Notes: generated by a model from the sequence alone, not told the origin. A stretch of DNA of 64,000 bases from Hymenobacter algoricola (GCF_039539525.1 NZ_BAABDH010000110.1:40306-104305), one strand, 5' to 3'; numbered from the stretch's first letter, positions 8,389 to 17,973 are shown. Numbers and translations are program-made.

Positions 8389-9612
8389 ATGGCTTCCGAC
8401 GACGATATTCTACCCCAGGACGACAGCGCAGACGACGACAGGCTGCCCTTTACCACCTACCATCAGGAAGAGGCCGACCGGCTCCAGGCCGAAGCCGACA
8501 CCGCCGCTGTCGTGGCAGCCGACGTACTGCAGAACGCCCGCTACGACGAGTTTTTCGCCCCGTATCAGCCCAAAGTACGCGAAGATTTTGCGCGCCACTA
8601 CGTCATGACCCGGCAACGCTGGATGGATGTTGGCCAAGCCGATGAGGAGCAGCCCAACCGGCGGCTCACCATCCACACCAAAGAGGCCTACGTGGCCCTG
8701 TGGGCCATCCAGCAGAAAAAGCTGTTTGACCTGCAATGTCAGTGGCGGGCCGAAGAGGTAACCGACATACCCGGCGTCGTTATCACCAATGATTTCGACA
8801 CGCTCAGCGCGGCCATCGAAAACAGCCCCGCGCTGTCCCCCATTACGGCCGAGGAATTTGCCCTGTACCTGGAATGGGTGCAGCAGGCCGACTACGCCCG
8901 CGACCTCAACGACCGGCACGATGGGCGCTTTGTCTGGCAGAATCACCGCTTCCTTCGGGAGGCCCTGGCCCCGGATGCGCCCCCGCTCCAAGCCCGTCCC
9001 GTGGCCACGCTCAAGGCTGTGTCCGACTGGTACCGGTTCCACAATGCGCGCACTGGTCACGACCGGCTGCTGTACCTACCGGACGTTCGGGGCACCAAGG
9101 AAGAGCGGTACTGGGACGCGTGGCGCGAAGGGCTGCGCGAGCAGGAAGCCATTGCCCAGGCCGCCGGTACCGCGCCCGATCCGCGCCCCAGCTACCTGCC
9201 GCCGGAAGAGCACCGCACCCTGGCCACCGAGTTTGCCGGCCGTTTTGAGCCGGCCCGTCTCAACCGCTGGCGCGAGGCCACCGAGCTGCTCCGCCCACCC
9301 ATGTCGGAACAGGACCGCGAGCTGCAGATGATAACCCACTTCCTGCTCTCCACCTGGGAGCCGGTAGCCGTGGAGGGCAGCCCCGACTGGCGCGAAGCCA
9401 CGCGGCAGGCCTACTACGCGTACTGCCACCGGCAGCTGCTGGAGCAGCTGCCGGTAGTCTACCAGGAGTATCTGCAGCGCCAAAGCTGGGGCATCGCCCA
9501 ACCCGACCGGCTGGATTGGGACCTCAGCCATCACAACATGGCTCAGTATTACCGGGGTTGGCTGCTCGATGGCCGGGCGCGGCTGGGCGAGCCGGAGGAT
9601 TTCGACTTTTGA
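8389..9612 (+). CDS. Hypothetical protein, 407 aa
   Basis: A soluble acidic protein with no signal peptide or membrane segment, starting MASDDDILPQDDSADDD. It is rich in Trp, Tyr, Glu, Gln and Arg and looks all-helical; several WREA/WRE(A/G) motifs (DAWREGLRE, NRWREATE, PDWREATRQ) suggest internal helical repeats. The codon use and GC-rich third positions match the chromosome, so it is probably a real gene. I do not recognise the family. It sits between the decayed clpB copy and a small secreted protein, in a block that appears inserted into a duplicated segment. Confidence 0.7.
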   Translation: MASDDDILPQDDSADDDRLPFTTYHQEEADRLQAEADTAAVVAADVLQNARYDEFFAPYQPKVREDFARHYVMTRQRWMDVGQADEEQPNRRLTIHTKEAYVALWAIQQKKLFDLQCQWRAEEVTDIPGVVITNDFDTLSAAIENSPALSPITAEEFALYLEWVQQADYARDLNDRHDGRFVWQNHRFLREALAPDAPPLQARPVATLKAVSDWYRFHNARTGHDRLLYLPDVRGTKEERYWDAWREGLREQEAIAQAAGTAPDPRPSYLPPEEHRTLATEFAGRFEPARLNRWREATELLRPPMSEQDRELQMITHFLLSTWEPVAVEGSPDWREATRQAYYAYCHRQLLEQLPVVYQEYLQRQSWGIAQPDRLDWDLSHHNMAQYYRGWLLDGRARLGEPEDFDF

Positions 9613-9818
9613 GAACATAGCCGCCTGCTTGGCAGCAGCACGGACCCCGCTGCCTGGCAGGCCCGCGCACCCCGACTGACACGCTGCAGGGTAATTCCTG
9701 GAAAAAAAGGTGTCGTTCTAGGGCGCCCCGCTGCCGCACGACGCGTAGCTGGGTCAGGTGTCACCCCGCCGCTGCCGTCCAGGAGCTGGTTTCCATCCTT
9801 TCCTGCACTTCCTGCTCC

Positions 9819-10133
9819 ATGAAAAAGCTACTGCCAACCCTGCTGCTCAGCGCTGGCCTGGGCCTCTCTGCCGCCCAAGCCCAAACGACGGGTAAAACTG
9901 CCGTAGTGCGGCTGTTTGAAACATCGGGCCGGTCGTTTATCAGCTATGGGGAAGCCAAAACCGAGCAGCTGCCCCTGGAGGGCACCACGAGCAAAAAGCA
10001 GCAGCAGCTCAACACCGAGCAGATCCAGCGCCTTGTCGACCGGTTGTACGCGGAAGGGTACCACTTGGTCAGCAGCTTCAGTGGAGGTGAGCCCACCGAG
10101 CCAGTCACCACCCTGGTGTTTCGCAAAGAGTAG
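9819..10133 (+). CDS. Small secreted hypothetical protein
   Basis: 104 aa with a signal peptide (MKKLLPTLLLSAGLGLSAAQA, cleavage near AQA-QTT). The mature part is short and polar, with an EQIQRLVDRLYAEGYHLVSS helix-strand and TTLVFRKE end, a size and layout seen in small periplasmic Bacteroidota proteins of unknown role. The spacer 9613-9818 before it holds nothing recognised. Confidence 0.7.
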   Translation: MKKLLPTLLLSAGLGLSAAQAQTTGKTAVVRLFETSGRSFISYGEAKTEQLPLEGTTSKKQQQLNTEQIQRLVDRLYAEGYHLVSSFSGGEPTEPVTTLVFRKE

Positions 10134-10380
10134 ACAGGCGGCCGCGCGCCGCGCGCCGGCCGGAATTGCGTTGACCCCGTTCCGGCCACCGCTCGTATAG
10201 CCTTGGATTTCAAATTTTTACTGCGCGCTGATATCCTTTACTGCTTTCCTGACTCCAACCAAACGGCACCACAGCACCCGCCATCCGGGCTTACTCCAAC
10301 ACCTTTGGCCAGGCTTTCGGCACCACGGCTAATGGCGACGGTTCCGCATTGTGAAGCAGTAAGACATCCACAGTTCTCGT

Positions 10381-10416
10381 AAAAAAGCTCTGGCCGGATT
10401 TGGCCAGGGCTTTTTT
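10381..10416. terminator. Hairpin terminator, bidirectional
   Basis: aaaaaagctctggcc-ggattt-ggccagggcttttttg forms a stem with an A run on the left and a T run on the right. It lies just past the end of the minus-strand gene 10435-10890. The rest of 10134-10380 holds no gene. Confidence 0.8.
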
Positions 10417-10434
10417 GGTGCAACGGGCTGGGCT

Positions 10435-10890
10435 TTAGAAGTGCTTCGCCTTCAACCGCCGCCGGATGGCTTTGGGCAGGGGCTTGCCTTGGTCGTAATC
10501 TTTAACAATGACGGCCTCTTTTGCCTTGGTAAACCGCGCCAGCTTGCCCACCCCGATACCATCGAGCAGCAGCCCGATTCCAACCCCGGTAGCAATGGCC
10601 CCGCCGCTGGGGCTGTTGTCGATGGTGATGGGGCCGCCCCCGGTGGAAACCGTGGTGCGGCTGGCGCTGGAGGCCACCACGCGAATGGCAAAGACCGTCC
10701 CTGCAACGGTGTAGATAACGCCTCCGGTGCGGCGTTTGGCAAACAGCCGGTGTAGGGCCGCGGCACTGTCGGCCTTAAGCGACGGTGCCACGCTGCCCGC
10801 CGGAGCCGCCACCGGGGCGGCGGCCGGCTGGGCCTGCGCACCCAGGCCAGTAGGGAGTAGCAGCAGGATGATCAAAAGGTATTTCTGCAT
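10435..10890 (-). CDS. Small secreted/membrane hypothetical protein, paralogue of 4945-5391
   Basis: The start is placed at the Met of MQKYLLIILLLLPTGLGAQA, which gives a normal signal peptide; the open frame continues upstream to 10950 without a plausible leader. The mature part has an Ala/Pro-rich linker, LHRLFAKRRTGGVIYTVAG, a hydrophobic Gly-rich stretch, GIGVGKLARFTKAKEAVIV and RLKAKHF, matching the other paralogue motif by motif. Both copies end at a terminator and both lie downstream of a clpB 3' end (the functional one or the decayed one), which points to a segmental duplication. Function unknown. Confidence 0.75.
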   Translation of the reverse strand: MQKYLLIILLLLPTGLGAQAQPAAAPVAAPAGSVAPSLKADSAAALHRLFAKRRTGGVIYTVAGTVFAIRVVASSASRTTVSTGGGPITIDNSPSGGAIATGVGIGLLLDGIGVGKLARFTKAKEAVIVKDYDQGKPLPKAIRRRLKAKHF

Positions 10891-10987
10891 CATGCAATCA
10901 GGAATAAAGGCAGAATATTCCCGCAAGCTACGCTTCCTGTTTCTCAGCATCAGCCGTCTTACTCGCGCTGCTGCCTAGCTTTGCCCC

Positions 10988-11587
10988 ATGTCCGTTTTTC
11001 AGATCTACCTCCAGCTCGGCTTCTTCCACATCTTCAACCTGCGGGCCTACGACCACCTCGTGTTTCTGCTGGCGTTGTGCGCGCCCTACGTAGCCGCCGA
11101 CTGGCGCCGGGTGCTGGCCCTGGTCACCAGCTTCACCGTGGGCCACTCCATCACGCTGGCGCTGGCCACGCTGGGGTTTGTCGACTACAGCCCCCAGCTC
11201 ATTGAGGCGCTGATTCCGGTTACCATCCTGCTTACCTGCGCCCTGAACCTGGGCCAGGCGGGCCCGCCGCAACCAATGCCGCCGCGGCGGGCCCTGGTGC
11301 TGGCGCTGCCCAACCTGCTGGCGGCCTTGTTCGGGCTGATTCACGGCCTGGGCTTTTCCAGCTACCTGCGCGGGCTGCTGGGGCACCGGAGCCGGCCAAT
11401 GGCGGAGTTGCTGGCCTTCAACGTGGGCGTGGAGCTGGGCCAGCTGCTGATTGTGGCCCTTATTCTGCTGCTGGGCCTGCTGGTGCTGCGCGGCCTGCGC
11501 GCCGCCCGCCGCGACTGGGTGCTGGTGGTGAGCGGGGCGGCCGGCGGCATTGCGGCAGTGTTGCTGCTGCAAAGCCTGAGGGCCTGA
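10988..11587 (+). CDS. HupE/UreJ-family membrane protein
   Basis: 199 aa with about six hydrophobic helices. FFHIFNLRAYDHLVFLLAL, VTSFTVGHSITLALA and LFGLIHGLGFSS carry the conserved His residues of the HupE/UreJ_2 family, whose members are linked to nickel or cobalt transport near hydrogenase and urease genes. No such metalloenzyme is encoded nearby, so the metal link is uncertain. A TAGCTTTG box (10976-10983) matches the Bacteroidota -7 consensus but is so close to the ATG that the transcript would be nearly leaderless. Confidence 0.75.
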   Translation: MSVFQIYLQLGFFHIFNLRAYDHLVFLLALCAPYVAADWRRVLALVTSFTVGHSITLALATLGFVDYSPQLIEALIPVTILLTCALNLGQAGPPQPMPPRRALVLALPNLLAALFGLIHGLGFSSYLRGLLGHRSRPMAELLAFNVGVELGQLLIVALILLLGLLVLRGLRAARRDWVLVVSGAAGGIAAVLLLQSLRA

Positions 11588-11640
11588 GCAGGCAGCACCA
11601 ACCGGCGGGCAGCCGCCCCCCAGCCGGCGTGCCGGGTCCG

Positions 11641-12075
11641 TCAGAGCGTATCGGCAGCGGGGTCGTGAGAGGGCAGCTGCCGCTGAAAATGCAGCTGCAG
11701 AATGCTGTTTATCTTCTCCTGAGTCAGGGGCTTGCTCACCAGCCCGGCAATATTGAGCTCGTCGAGGCGGCCCAGGTCGCGGGCATCCATGGTGGTCGTG
11801 AGCATGATGATAACCGTGGCCGCATGCCGGGCCCGCGACGTCTGCTGGTAGGCCTCCAGAAACTGGATGCCGTTGAGACCGGGCATGTTCACGTCGAGCA
11901 GGATCAGGGCGGGCTCGGCGGGGCCGGCGGTGTTTTCCAGCAGCGCCAGGGCCTGGGTACCATTCTCGGCGATGAGCACCTGCTCGGTGACGTTCAGGCT
12001 CTTAAGCAGCAGCTCGTTCAGGAAGTTGTTGGTCGAGTCGTCGTCTACTAGCAGTACACTGGATAGCTTTTCCAT
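11641..12075 (-). CDS. Single-domain response regulator (CheY-like)
   Basis: 144 aa, one receiver domain and no output domain. VLLVDDDSTNN carries the acidic pair, LILLDVNMPGLNG the phospho-accepting Asp, and GLVSKPLTQEKI the conserved Lys. It follows the PAS histidine kinase by 18 bases on the same strand, so it is probably the phospho-acceptor of that kinase and passes the signal to another protein or a phosphorelay. Confidence 0.92.
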   Translation of the reverse strand: MEKLSSVLLVDDDSTNNFLNELLLKSLNVTEQVLIAENGTQALALLENTAGPAEPALILLDVNMPGLNGIQFLEAYQQTSRARHAATVIIMLTTTMDARDLGRLDELNIAGLVSKPLTQEKINSILQLHFQRQLPSHDPAADTL

Positions 12076-12093
12076 AAGGCAGATTGAGCGGGA

Positions 12094-14670
12094 TTACGTC
12101 AGCGGCGGACCCGGCATGGGCAGCAGGATGCTAAAGGTAGTGCCTACGTCCACCATACTCTGCACGGCGAGGGTGCCGCCGCCGTTTTCCACCATCTTCT
12201 TCACCATGTACAGGCCCACGCCCGAGCCCGGCACGTGGTGATGCAGGCGGCGGAAAAGGCGGAACAACTCCCCCTGCTGGGCCGGCGTCAGCCCCAGGCC
12301 ATTGTCCTGTACTTCCAGCACAGCCTGTCCGGACGGGTGCCGCAGGCAGCGCAGCTGCACCAGGGGCGGCCGGTCGGGCGAGCAGTACTTCACGGCGTTG
12401 CTGAACAGGTTGTACAGAATGCTGCGCAGGTTTTTGGCCGAGAAATACAGCTCCGGACAGCTGCTCAGGTCGACGGTGAGGGTGGCGCCGGCGGCCGTCA
12501 GCTCGGGCAGGATGTCGAGGCGCACGCTCTCCACCAGCGCGGGCAGGTCGACGGCCTCCGCGGGCTGGTCGAGCAGCGCGTGCTGCAGCTGGGTTACGTC
12601 GGTGAGGTGGCCCAGCGTCTGCTGAAAGCGGCTCACGGCCCCCTGCATCATATCGAGCAGGCGCGGCACCAGGTCGGCCTGCAGCGCCGCCGGGGGCAGC
12701 TGCTGGCGCAGGGCCAGCAGCAGGCCCTCAATGTTGGTAATGGGCGACTTCAGGTCGTGCGAGGCCGAGTAGACGAAGGTATCCAGGTCGGCGTTGGTGC
12801 GGGTGAGGCGGGTATTGGCGTCGTTCAGCTCGGCGTTGGTGGACTGCATCTCCCCGTTGATGGCCGCCAGCTCCTCGTTGAGCGCCTGCACCTGCTGGCG
12901 GGCCAGCACCTGGTCGGTCACGTCGTAGACGAAGGCGGCCACGCCCACGATCCGGCCCTGCTCGCGGTAGGCCTGGTAGGCGAAGGTGACGTAGCGCGGG
13001 CTGCCGGGCTGGAGCTCCGCCAGCGGCATATCGATTACGGCCTGCGGCTCCCCGGTTTCGAAGACCAGGTCGAGCAGCCTGACCAGCCCGGCCATCTGCA
13101 CGCGCGGATACACCTCGGCAATGGTATGCCCCCGCAACGGCCCCGTCCACTCCTCGGGCGGAAACACGTCGGCGAAGGCCGGGTTGAAGTAGTCGATGCG
13201 GTGGTCGGGCTCGCGCAGCAGCACGATGGACACCGGCGTCTGCTCGAAGATCTGGTAGAGCTCCTGCCGCTGCTGGGCCTGGCGCTGGGCCACGCTGAGC
13301 ATGGCGCCCTGTAGTGTTTCGGCCTGGCGGCGCGATAGTACGGCTTCGGTAGTATCGAGGACGAAAGCCAGAATGCCCTGATTCTGACCCTGACCGTTCA
13401 TGAGCGGCTGATAGACAAAATCTACGTAGCGCTGCTCGGGCTTGCCGGTGGTGCGGCCAAACAGCTCAATCGGCATATCGTGGCCCAAGAAGGGCTTACC
13501 GGTAATGTACACCTGGTCGAGCAGGTCGATAAAACCCTGTTCTATCACTTCAGGAAATACTTCGGCTACCGTTTTGCCCAGCACGGCGCGGTCGGCAGAA
13601 AGGGCCAGATAGCGGTCGTTGAAAAAGGTAAACCGGTGCTCGGGCCCGGTGAGGGTGGCCACGGCGGCGGGCACCTGGCCCAGAATCTGCTGCAGCAGGT
13701 GCTGCTGCACGCCCAGCTGCTCGCGCTGCTCCTGGGCTTGCAGCAGGGCGGCCTGAGTTTCGGCGGTGCGTTGCGCCACGCGGGCTTCCAGCTCGTCGTT
13801 GAGTTGCTGCACGCGCTGGCGGGCCAGCACCTGCTCCGTCACTTCCGTCGCTATCACCATTGCCCCGTAGATGCGGCCGTCGGCCTCGTGCATGGGCACG
13901 TACACGAAATCCCAGTACACGGTGTCGCGGCGGCCGTCACGGTCGTGCACGGCCGGCATGGCGTGCGCCACGTGCGGCTCGCCGGTAGCCATCACCTGGT
14001 CGAGCAGCTCTTCGTAGCCCATGCCGGCTGCTTCGGGCAGCGCCTCAAACAAGCCCTTGCCCATGAGCTGCTCCGCGGTACGGCCCCAGAGCCGGCACAC
14101 CACGGGATTGGCCAGCTCAATGATGTAGGTTGGGCCCCGATAAACGGCAATGGCGGCCGGGGCCTGCTCAAACACCCGGGCCAGCTCCTGCCACTGCCGC
14201 TCGGCGGCGACGCGGGCAGTCTGCTCAGAGGCCTGGCTGTCGCGCAGGGCTTCTTCCACGGCCGGGCGCGAATGGTCGCTGGATTCGATGAAGCTCACCA
14301 CCAGCTGCTCTTCGCAGCGCTGGGCCACCAGGGAGTAGTAGCCGTCGAGGCCGTCGTGCTGGTAGAGGTTCTGGCGGCGCTCTACCTGGCCCGAGCGAAA
14401 GGCCATGCGGTAGAAGCCGAAGACGCCGTGCTGGGCGGCGGTGGGAAACAGGGTCAGCAACGACTCGGTCGGGTACTGCGGCAGCCCGAGCAGCTGCTGG
14501 GCGGCAGGGTTGAGCCGCACCCAGGCAAAATCGATGATTTCTACCCCGTCGGCGGCGTAGAGCGGGCGGAGCAGCATCGTCCCGGCCAGGGACAGGTTCA
14601 GCAGCACTTCGGCCAGCCCGGCCGGGGGCAGCGCCTCCCCTGACGACGGAGGGAGAATAGAATCGGACAT
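12094..14670 (-). CDS. Multi-PAS sensor histidine kinase
   Basis: 858 aa, cytosolic, with no transmembrane segment. Four PAS folds are visible (about 20-135, 165-285, 325-445, 460-590), separated by coiled coils such as QQLNDELEARVAQRTAETQA. HisKA follows with TFVYSASHDLKSPITNIEGL (phosphorylated His, about 645-665) and a HATPase_c domain with NAVKYCS (N box), VQDNGLGL (G1) and GSGVGLYMVKKMVENGGG (G2) to about 855. The layout resembles bacteriophytochrome-type light or redox kinases, but no GAF/PHY domain is present. Partner: the receiver protein encoded directly downstream. The signal sensed is unknown. Confidence 0.93.
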   Translation of the reverse strand: MSDSILPPSSGEALPPAGLAEVLLNLSLAGTMLLRPLYAADGVEIIDFAWVRLNPAAQQLLGLPQYPTESLLTLFPTAAQHGVFGFYRMAFRSGQVERRQNLYQHDGLDGYYSLVAQRCEEQLVVSFIESSDHSRPAVEEALRDSQASEQTARVAAERQWQELARVFEQAPAAIAVYRGPTYIIELANPVVCRLWGRTAEQLMGKGLFEALPEAAGMGYEELLDQVMATGEPHVAHAMPAVHDRDGRRDTVYWDFVYVPMHEADGRIYGAMVIATEVTEQVLARQRVQQLNDELEARVAQRTAETQAALLQAQEQREQLGVQQHLLQQILGQVPAAVATLTGPEHRFTFFNDRYLALSADRAVLGKTVAEVFPEVIEQGFIDLLDQVYITGKPFLGHDMPIELFGRTTGKPEQRYVDFVYQPLMNGQGQNQGILAFVLDTTEAVLSRRQAETLQGAMLSVAQRQAQQRQELYQIFEQTPVSIVLLREPDHRIDYFNPAFADVFPPEEWTGPLRGHTIAEVYPRVQMAGLVRLLDLVFETGEPQAVIDMPLAELQPGSPRYVTFAYQAYREQGRIVGVAAFVYDVTDQVLARQQVQALNEELAAINGEMQSTNAELNDANTRLTRTNADLDTFVYSASHDLKSPITNIEGLLLALRQQLPPAALQADLVPRLLDMMQGAVSRFQQTLGHLTDVTQLQHALLDQPAEAVDLPALVESVRLDILPELTAAGATLTVDLSSCPELYFSAKNLRSILYNLFSNAVKYCSPDRPPLVQLRCLRHPSGQAVLEVQDNGLGLTPAQQGELFRLFRRLHHHVPGSGVGLYMVKKMVENGGGTLAVQSMVDVGTTFSILLPMPGPPLT

Positions 14671-15007
14671 AGAGCGAACAGCAGAGGGCAGGAGTGCCGG
14701 AGGTCTAAAGATAACGGGCCGGGGGTATCCTCGCCCCTTTCCCGAAGATTGATTTGCCCGGAGTCGGTTCCCGGCGCTGCTTCTACGTCCGGGCGGCCCC
14801 CTCCAACACCCGGGCGCGGCCCTTTCGTTTCCGGATGCGCCGGATTCCTGCCCCGGCGAGAAGCTGCCCAGCCCGACGCGGGCCCTGGCACATGGTTTTG
14901 CCCGCTCCGGTGCAGCGGTAGGCTACACAATTGTGTCCCTGGTTTCGCGCTGGCTGGGGTTTGTGTAAATTGCCGTCTGCCTGCTTCGTTTTTACCTCAC
15001 TTTCGAT
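14671..15007. other. Divergent promoter region, no gene
   Basis: This separates the kinase gene (-) and the M1 peptidase gene (+). A near-consensus tgTAAATTG lies around 14964 upstream of the peptidase, and tatctttag on the minus strand around 14715 upstream of the kinase. No coding sequence is supported. Confidence 0.4.
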
Positions 15008-17365
15008 ATGCTTAAAAGACTTCTCCTGGGCGCTGGCCTCGTGGGTCTGGCTGCCGCCCCGCTGCGGGCCCAGACGACCAACTCCGGCACCGACAAATTT
15101 GCCCAGCTCGGCACCACGCTGCCCACGCCCAACTCCTACCGCACCGCCTCCGGCGCCCCCGGCTCCGAGTACTGGCAGCAGCGCGCCGACTACAACATCC
15201 GCGTGAAGCTGGACGACGACAAGCAGGCCATTACCGGCGCCGAGGACATCACCTACACCAACCTCTCGCCCGACGTGCTGACTTACCTGTGGGTGCAGCT
15301 CGACCAGAACATCATGGACAAGGGCTCCATCACCACGGCCACCCAGGTTGGCCAGCTCCAGGAGCGCATGCCCTTCCAGGCGCTGGACTACCTGACCACC
15401 TCCGACTTCGACGGCGGCTTCAAGATTGAGTCGGTGAACGTGAAGGGCGGCAAGGCCCTGCCCTACGTGGTCAACCACACGATGATGCGCGTGGACCTGC
15501 CCACGCCGCTGCGGCCCAAGCAGGCCTTCACCTTCAGCATTGCCTGGCACTACAACATCAACGACCAGCTCAAAATCAATCAGCGCAGCGGCTACGAGTT
15601 TTTCCCCGACGACAAGAACTACCTCTACGAAATTGCCCAGTTCTACCCCCGCATGGCCGTGTACTCGGACTATCAGGGCTGGCAGCACAAGCAGTTTCTG
15701 GGCAACGGCGAGTTTGCCCTGCCCTTCGGCGACTACCGCGTGAGCATCACGGCCCCCGCCGACCATGTGGTGGGTGCCACCGGCACGCTGCAAAACCCCG
15801 ACCAGGTGCTCACGGCCACCCAGCGCAAGCGCTACGCCCAGGCCGCCAATGCGGCCAAGCCGGTGCTCATCGTAACCCAGCAGGAAGCCGAGCAGGCCGA
15901 GAAAGGCCGGGCCAAGGGCACCAAAACCTGGACCTACGCCGCCAAGAACGTGCGTGACTTCGCCTGGGCTTCCTCCCGCAAGTTTATCTGGGATGCCATG
16001 GGCATCAAGCAGAGCGGCGTGCCGGTGATGTGCATGAGCTACTACCCCAAGGAAGGCAACCCGCTCTGGGGCCAGTACTCGACGGAAGTGGTGGCCCACA
16101 CCATCAAGACCTACTCCAAGTTCACGATTCCCTACGCCTACCCCGTGGCCATTTCGGTGCACGGGCCCGTGGGCGGCATGGAATACCCGATGCTGTGCTT
16201 TAATGGTGGCCGCCCCGAGAAGGACGGCACCTACTCGGCCGACCGGAAATACGGGATGATTTCGGTGATTATCCACGAGGTGGGCCACAACTTCTTCCCC
16301 ATGATCATCAACTCCGACGAGCGGCAGTGGAGCTGGATGGACGAAGGGCTGAACACCTTCGTGCAGTACCTCACCGAGCAGGAATGGGAGCGGGACTACC
16401 CCTCGCGCCGCGGCGAGCCGAAGAACATTGTCGACTACATGAAAACCGACAAGAGCCTGCAAACCCCGATTATGACCAACTCGGAGTCGGTGCTGCAGTT
16501 TGGGCCCAACGCCTACGCCAAGCCTGCTACGGGCCTGAACATGCTGCGCGAAACTATCCTGGGCCGTCAGCTTTTCGACCACGCCTTCAAAACCTACGCC
16601 CAGCGCTGGGCCTACAAGCACCCCGAGCCGGCCGACTTCTTCCGCACGATGGAAGACGCCTCGGGCACCGACCTCGACTGGTTCTGGCGCGGCTGGTTCT
16701 ACACCACCGACCGCTCGGACCTAAGCATCGAGGGCGTGAAGTGGTACTCGGTCGACTCGAAAAACCCGGAAATCGAAAATGCCCGCAAGCGGGAAATGCT
16801 GAACGCCGAGCCCAAGAGCCTCTCCCAGCAGCGCAACCTGCAGGACATTCCCAAAACCCTGGTCGACGTGAAGCCCGACCTCAAGGACTTCTACAACACC
16901 TACGACCCCATTGCTACCACCGACGCCGACAAGGCCCGCTACCAGCAGTACGTGGCCAAGCTCACGCCCGCCCAGCAGCAGCGCCTGAAGGCCGGGCTGA
17001 ACTTCTACGAAGTGGATCTGCGCAACGTGGGCGGCCTGGTGATGCCGGTAGTCGTGCAGATGACCTACCAGGACGGCAAGCAAGAAATCGTGAACGTGCC
17101 GGCCGAAATCTGGCGCAAGAACAACGAGCACGTCACCAAGGTGTTCATCACCGAAAAGCCCGTGGTGAGCTTCGTGCTGGACCCCTACCTGCAGACCGCC
17201 GACACGGACCTCTCCAACAACGCCTACCCGCAACGGGCCGCGCCCTCGCGCTTCGAGCTGTTTGAGCGCCAGCAGCAGCCCCAGCCCAACCCCATGCAGC
17301 AGCAAACCTCGCTGCAGCAAAAGGAGCAGAAGCCGGGCACCGGCGCCGGCGGCGGCACCAACTAG
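15008..17365 (+). CDS. M1-family zinc aminopeptidase, secreted
   Basis: 785 aa with a signal peptide (MLKRLLLGAGLVGLAAAPLRA). The zinc site is HEVGH (about residues 422-426) with the third ligand in WMDEGLNTF; GGMEYPMLCF stands in for the GxMEN exopeptidase motif. Family members remove N-terminal residues from peptides, here probably in the periplasm or at the cell surface. An N-terminal beta-saddle domain (about 50-290) precedes the catalytic domain; a long C-terminal extension ends in a Gln-rich tail (QQQPQPNPMQQQTSLQQKE), unusual for a globular end and likely disordered. Single gene with its own terminator. Confidence 0.93.
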   Translation: MLKRLLLGAGLVGLAAAPLRAQTTNSGTDKFAQLGTTLPTPNSYRTASGAPGSEYWQQRADYNIRVKLDDDKQAITGAEDITYTNLSPDVLTYLWVQLDQNIMDKGSITTATQVGQLQERMPFQALDYLTTSDFDGGFKIESVNVKGGKALPYVVNHTMMRVDLPTPLRPKQAFTFSIAWHYNINDQLKINQRSGYEFFPDDKNYLYEIAQFYPRMAVYSDYQGWQHKQFLGNGEFALPFGDYRVSITAPADHVVGATGTLQNPDQVLTATQRKRYAQAANAAKPVLIVTQQEAEQAEKGRAKGTKTWTYAAKNVRDFAWASSRKFIWDAMGIKQSGVPVMCMSYYPKEGNPLWGQYSTEVVAHTIKTYSKFTIPYAYPVAISVHGPVGGMEYPMLCFNGGRPEKDGTYSADRKYGMISVIIHEVGHNFFPMIINSDERQWSWMDEGLNTFVQYLTEQEWERDYPSRRGEPKNIVDYMKTDKSLQTPIMTNSESVLQFGPNAYAKPATGLNMLRETILGRQLFDHAFKTYAQRWAYKHPEPADFFRTMEDASGTDLDWFWRGWFYTTDRSDLSIEGVKWYSVDSKNPEIENARKREMLNAEPKSLSQQRNLQDIPKTLVDVKPDLKDFYNTYDPIATTDADKARYQQYVAKLTPAQQQRLKAGLNFYEVDLRNVGGLVMPVVVQMTYQDGKQEIVNVPAEIWRKNNEHVTKVFITEKPVVSFVLDPYLQTADTDLSNNAYPQRAAPSRFELFERQQQPQPNPMQQQTSLQQKEQKPGTGAGGGTN

Positions 17366-17385
17366 CGCCGTAAACCGCGCCGCAG

Positions 17386-17419
17386 AAAAAAGCGTCTGGC
17401 CCCGGCCGGGCGCTTTTTT
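17386..17419 (+). terminator. Hairpin terminator after the M1 peptidase gene
   Basis: aaaaaagcgtctggcc-cc-ggccgggcgctttttt, an imperfect stem followed by T6, 20 bases after the stop. Confidence 0.75.
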
Positions 17420-17491
17420 GCTTGGTTTGCAACCCAAACCGCCGGCCGCCGCTCCTTTCCCTATCTACCCTATTTTTACTCAGCCAACCCC

Positions 17492-17923
17492 ATGAAAAAG
17501 CCGTTCCTGATTCTGATTTCCGCCGCGCTGGCCTTCGGCAGCCAAAGCTGCAAGGATAAGCCGACCATTCCGGAATACCCGTGCGTCAACGGCAAGCTGC
17601 TGGGCACCACCTGCGACGGGCGGTACCTGATTCAGGTCGACACCGCTTCCCAGCACCAGATTGGGCTGGTGCTGAATTTTCAGGGTGACGCGGGCATTTC
17701 CTTGCCCGGCCCCGCGGCCCAGCTGCGGGTGTACAACAACGTAATCAGCACGGCTACGCCCCTACCCCCTGCCATGCGGCGCGGCCAGACGTTCTATTTC
17801 CAGTATAAATCCGTGCCGGCAACGTCGAGGCCCTGCACAGCTAACGTGGTGTATTACGAGGCGCCCCAGTTTGACCTAGTGGCCACTTCCGACGTTTCCT
17901 GTTCTTCGCTGTTGCCCGAATAA
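17492..17923 (+). CDS. Putative lipoprotein, 143 aa
   Basis: The signal peptide ends in FGSQSC, a lipobox, so the mature protein should begin with a lipidated Cys at about residue 20. The mature domain is beta-rich, with Cys pairs (YPCVNG, TTCDGRY, RPCTANV, DVSCSS) that could form disulfides in the periplasm. The family is not recognised. Monocistronic between the M1 terminator and the serine hydrolase block. Confidence 0.75.
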   Translation: MKKPFLILISAALAFGSQSCKDKPTIPEYPCVNGKLLGTTCDGRYLIQVDTASQHQIGLVLNFQGDAGISLPGPAAQLRVYNNVISTATPLPPAMRRGQTFYFQYKSVPATSRPCTANVVYYEAPQFDLVATSDVSCSSLLPE

Positions 17924-17938
17924 CCGCGGCTTCAGCTT

Positions 17939-17973
17939 GGAGTTCTCGTTACAACGGGCGAAAAATCACGGTA
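17939..17973. repeat. Left inverted repeat flanking the serine hydrolase gene
   Basis: The reverse complement of this 35-base segment matches 19432-19466 at 29 of 35 positions, including ttgtaacgagaac-type and taccgt ends. On the minus strand it can be read as coding for TVIFRPL followed by a stop; on the plus strand the right copy reads TVILRPL and a stop. The repeats could be element ends or opposed remnants of related gene 3' ends. Confidence 0.7.

Noticed and set aside
14783..16621. 612-codon minus-strand open frame opposite the M1 peptidase
   Set aside because: Same cause; the sense strand has a complete catalytic domain with HEVGH, so the antisense frame is not a gene.
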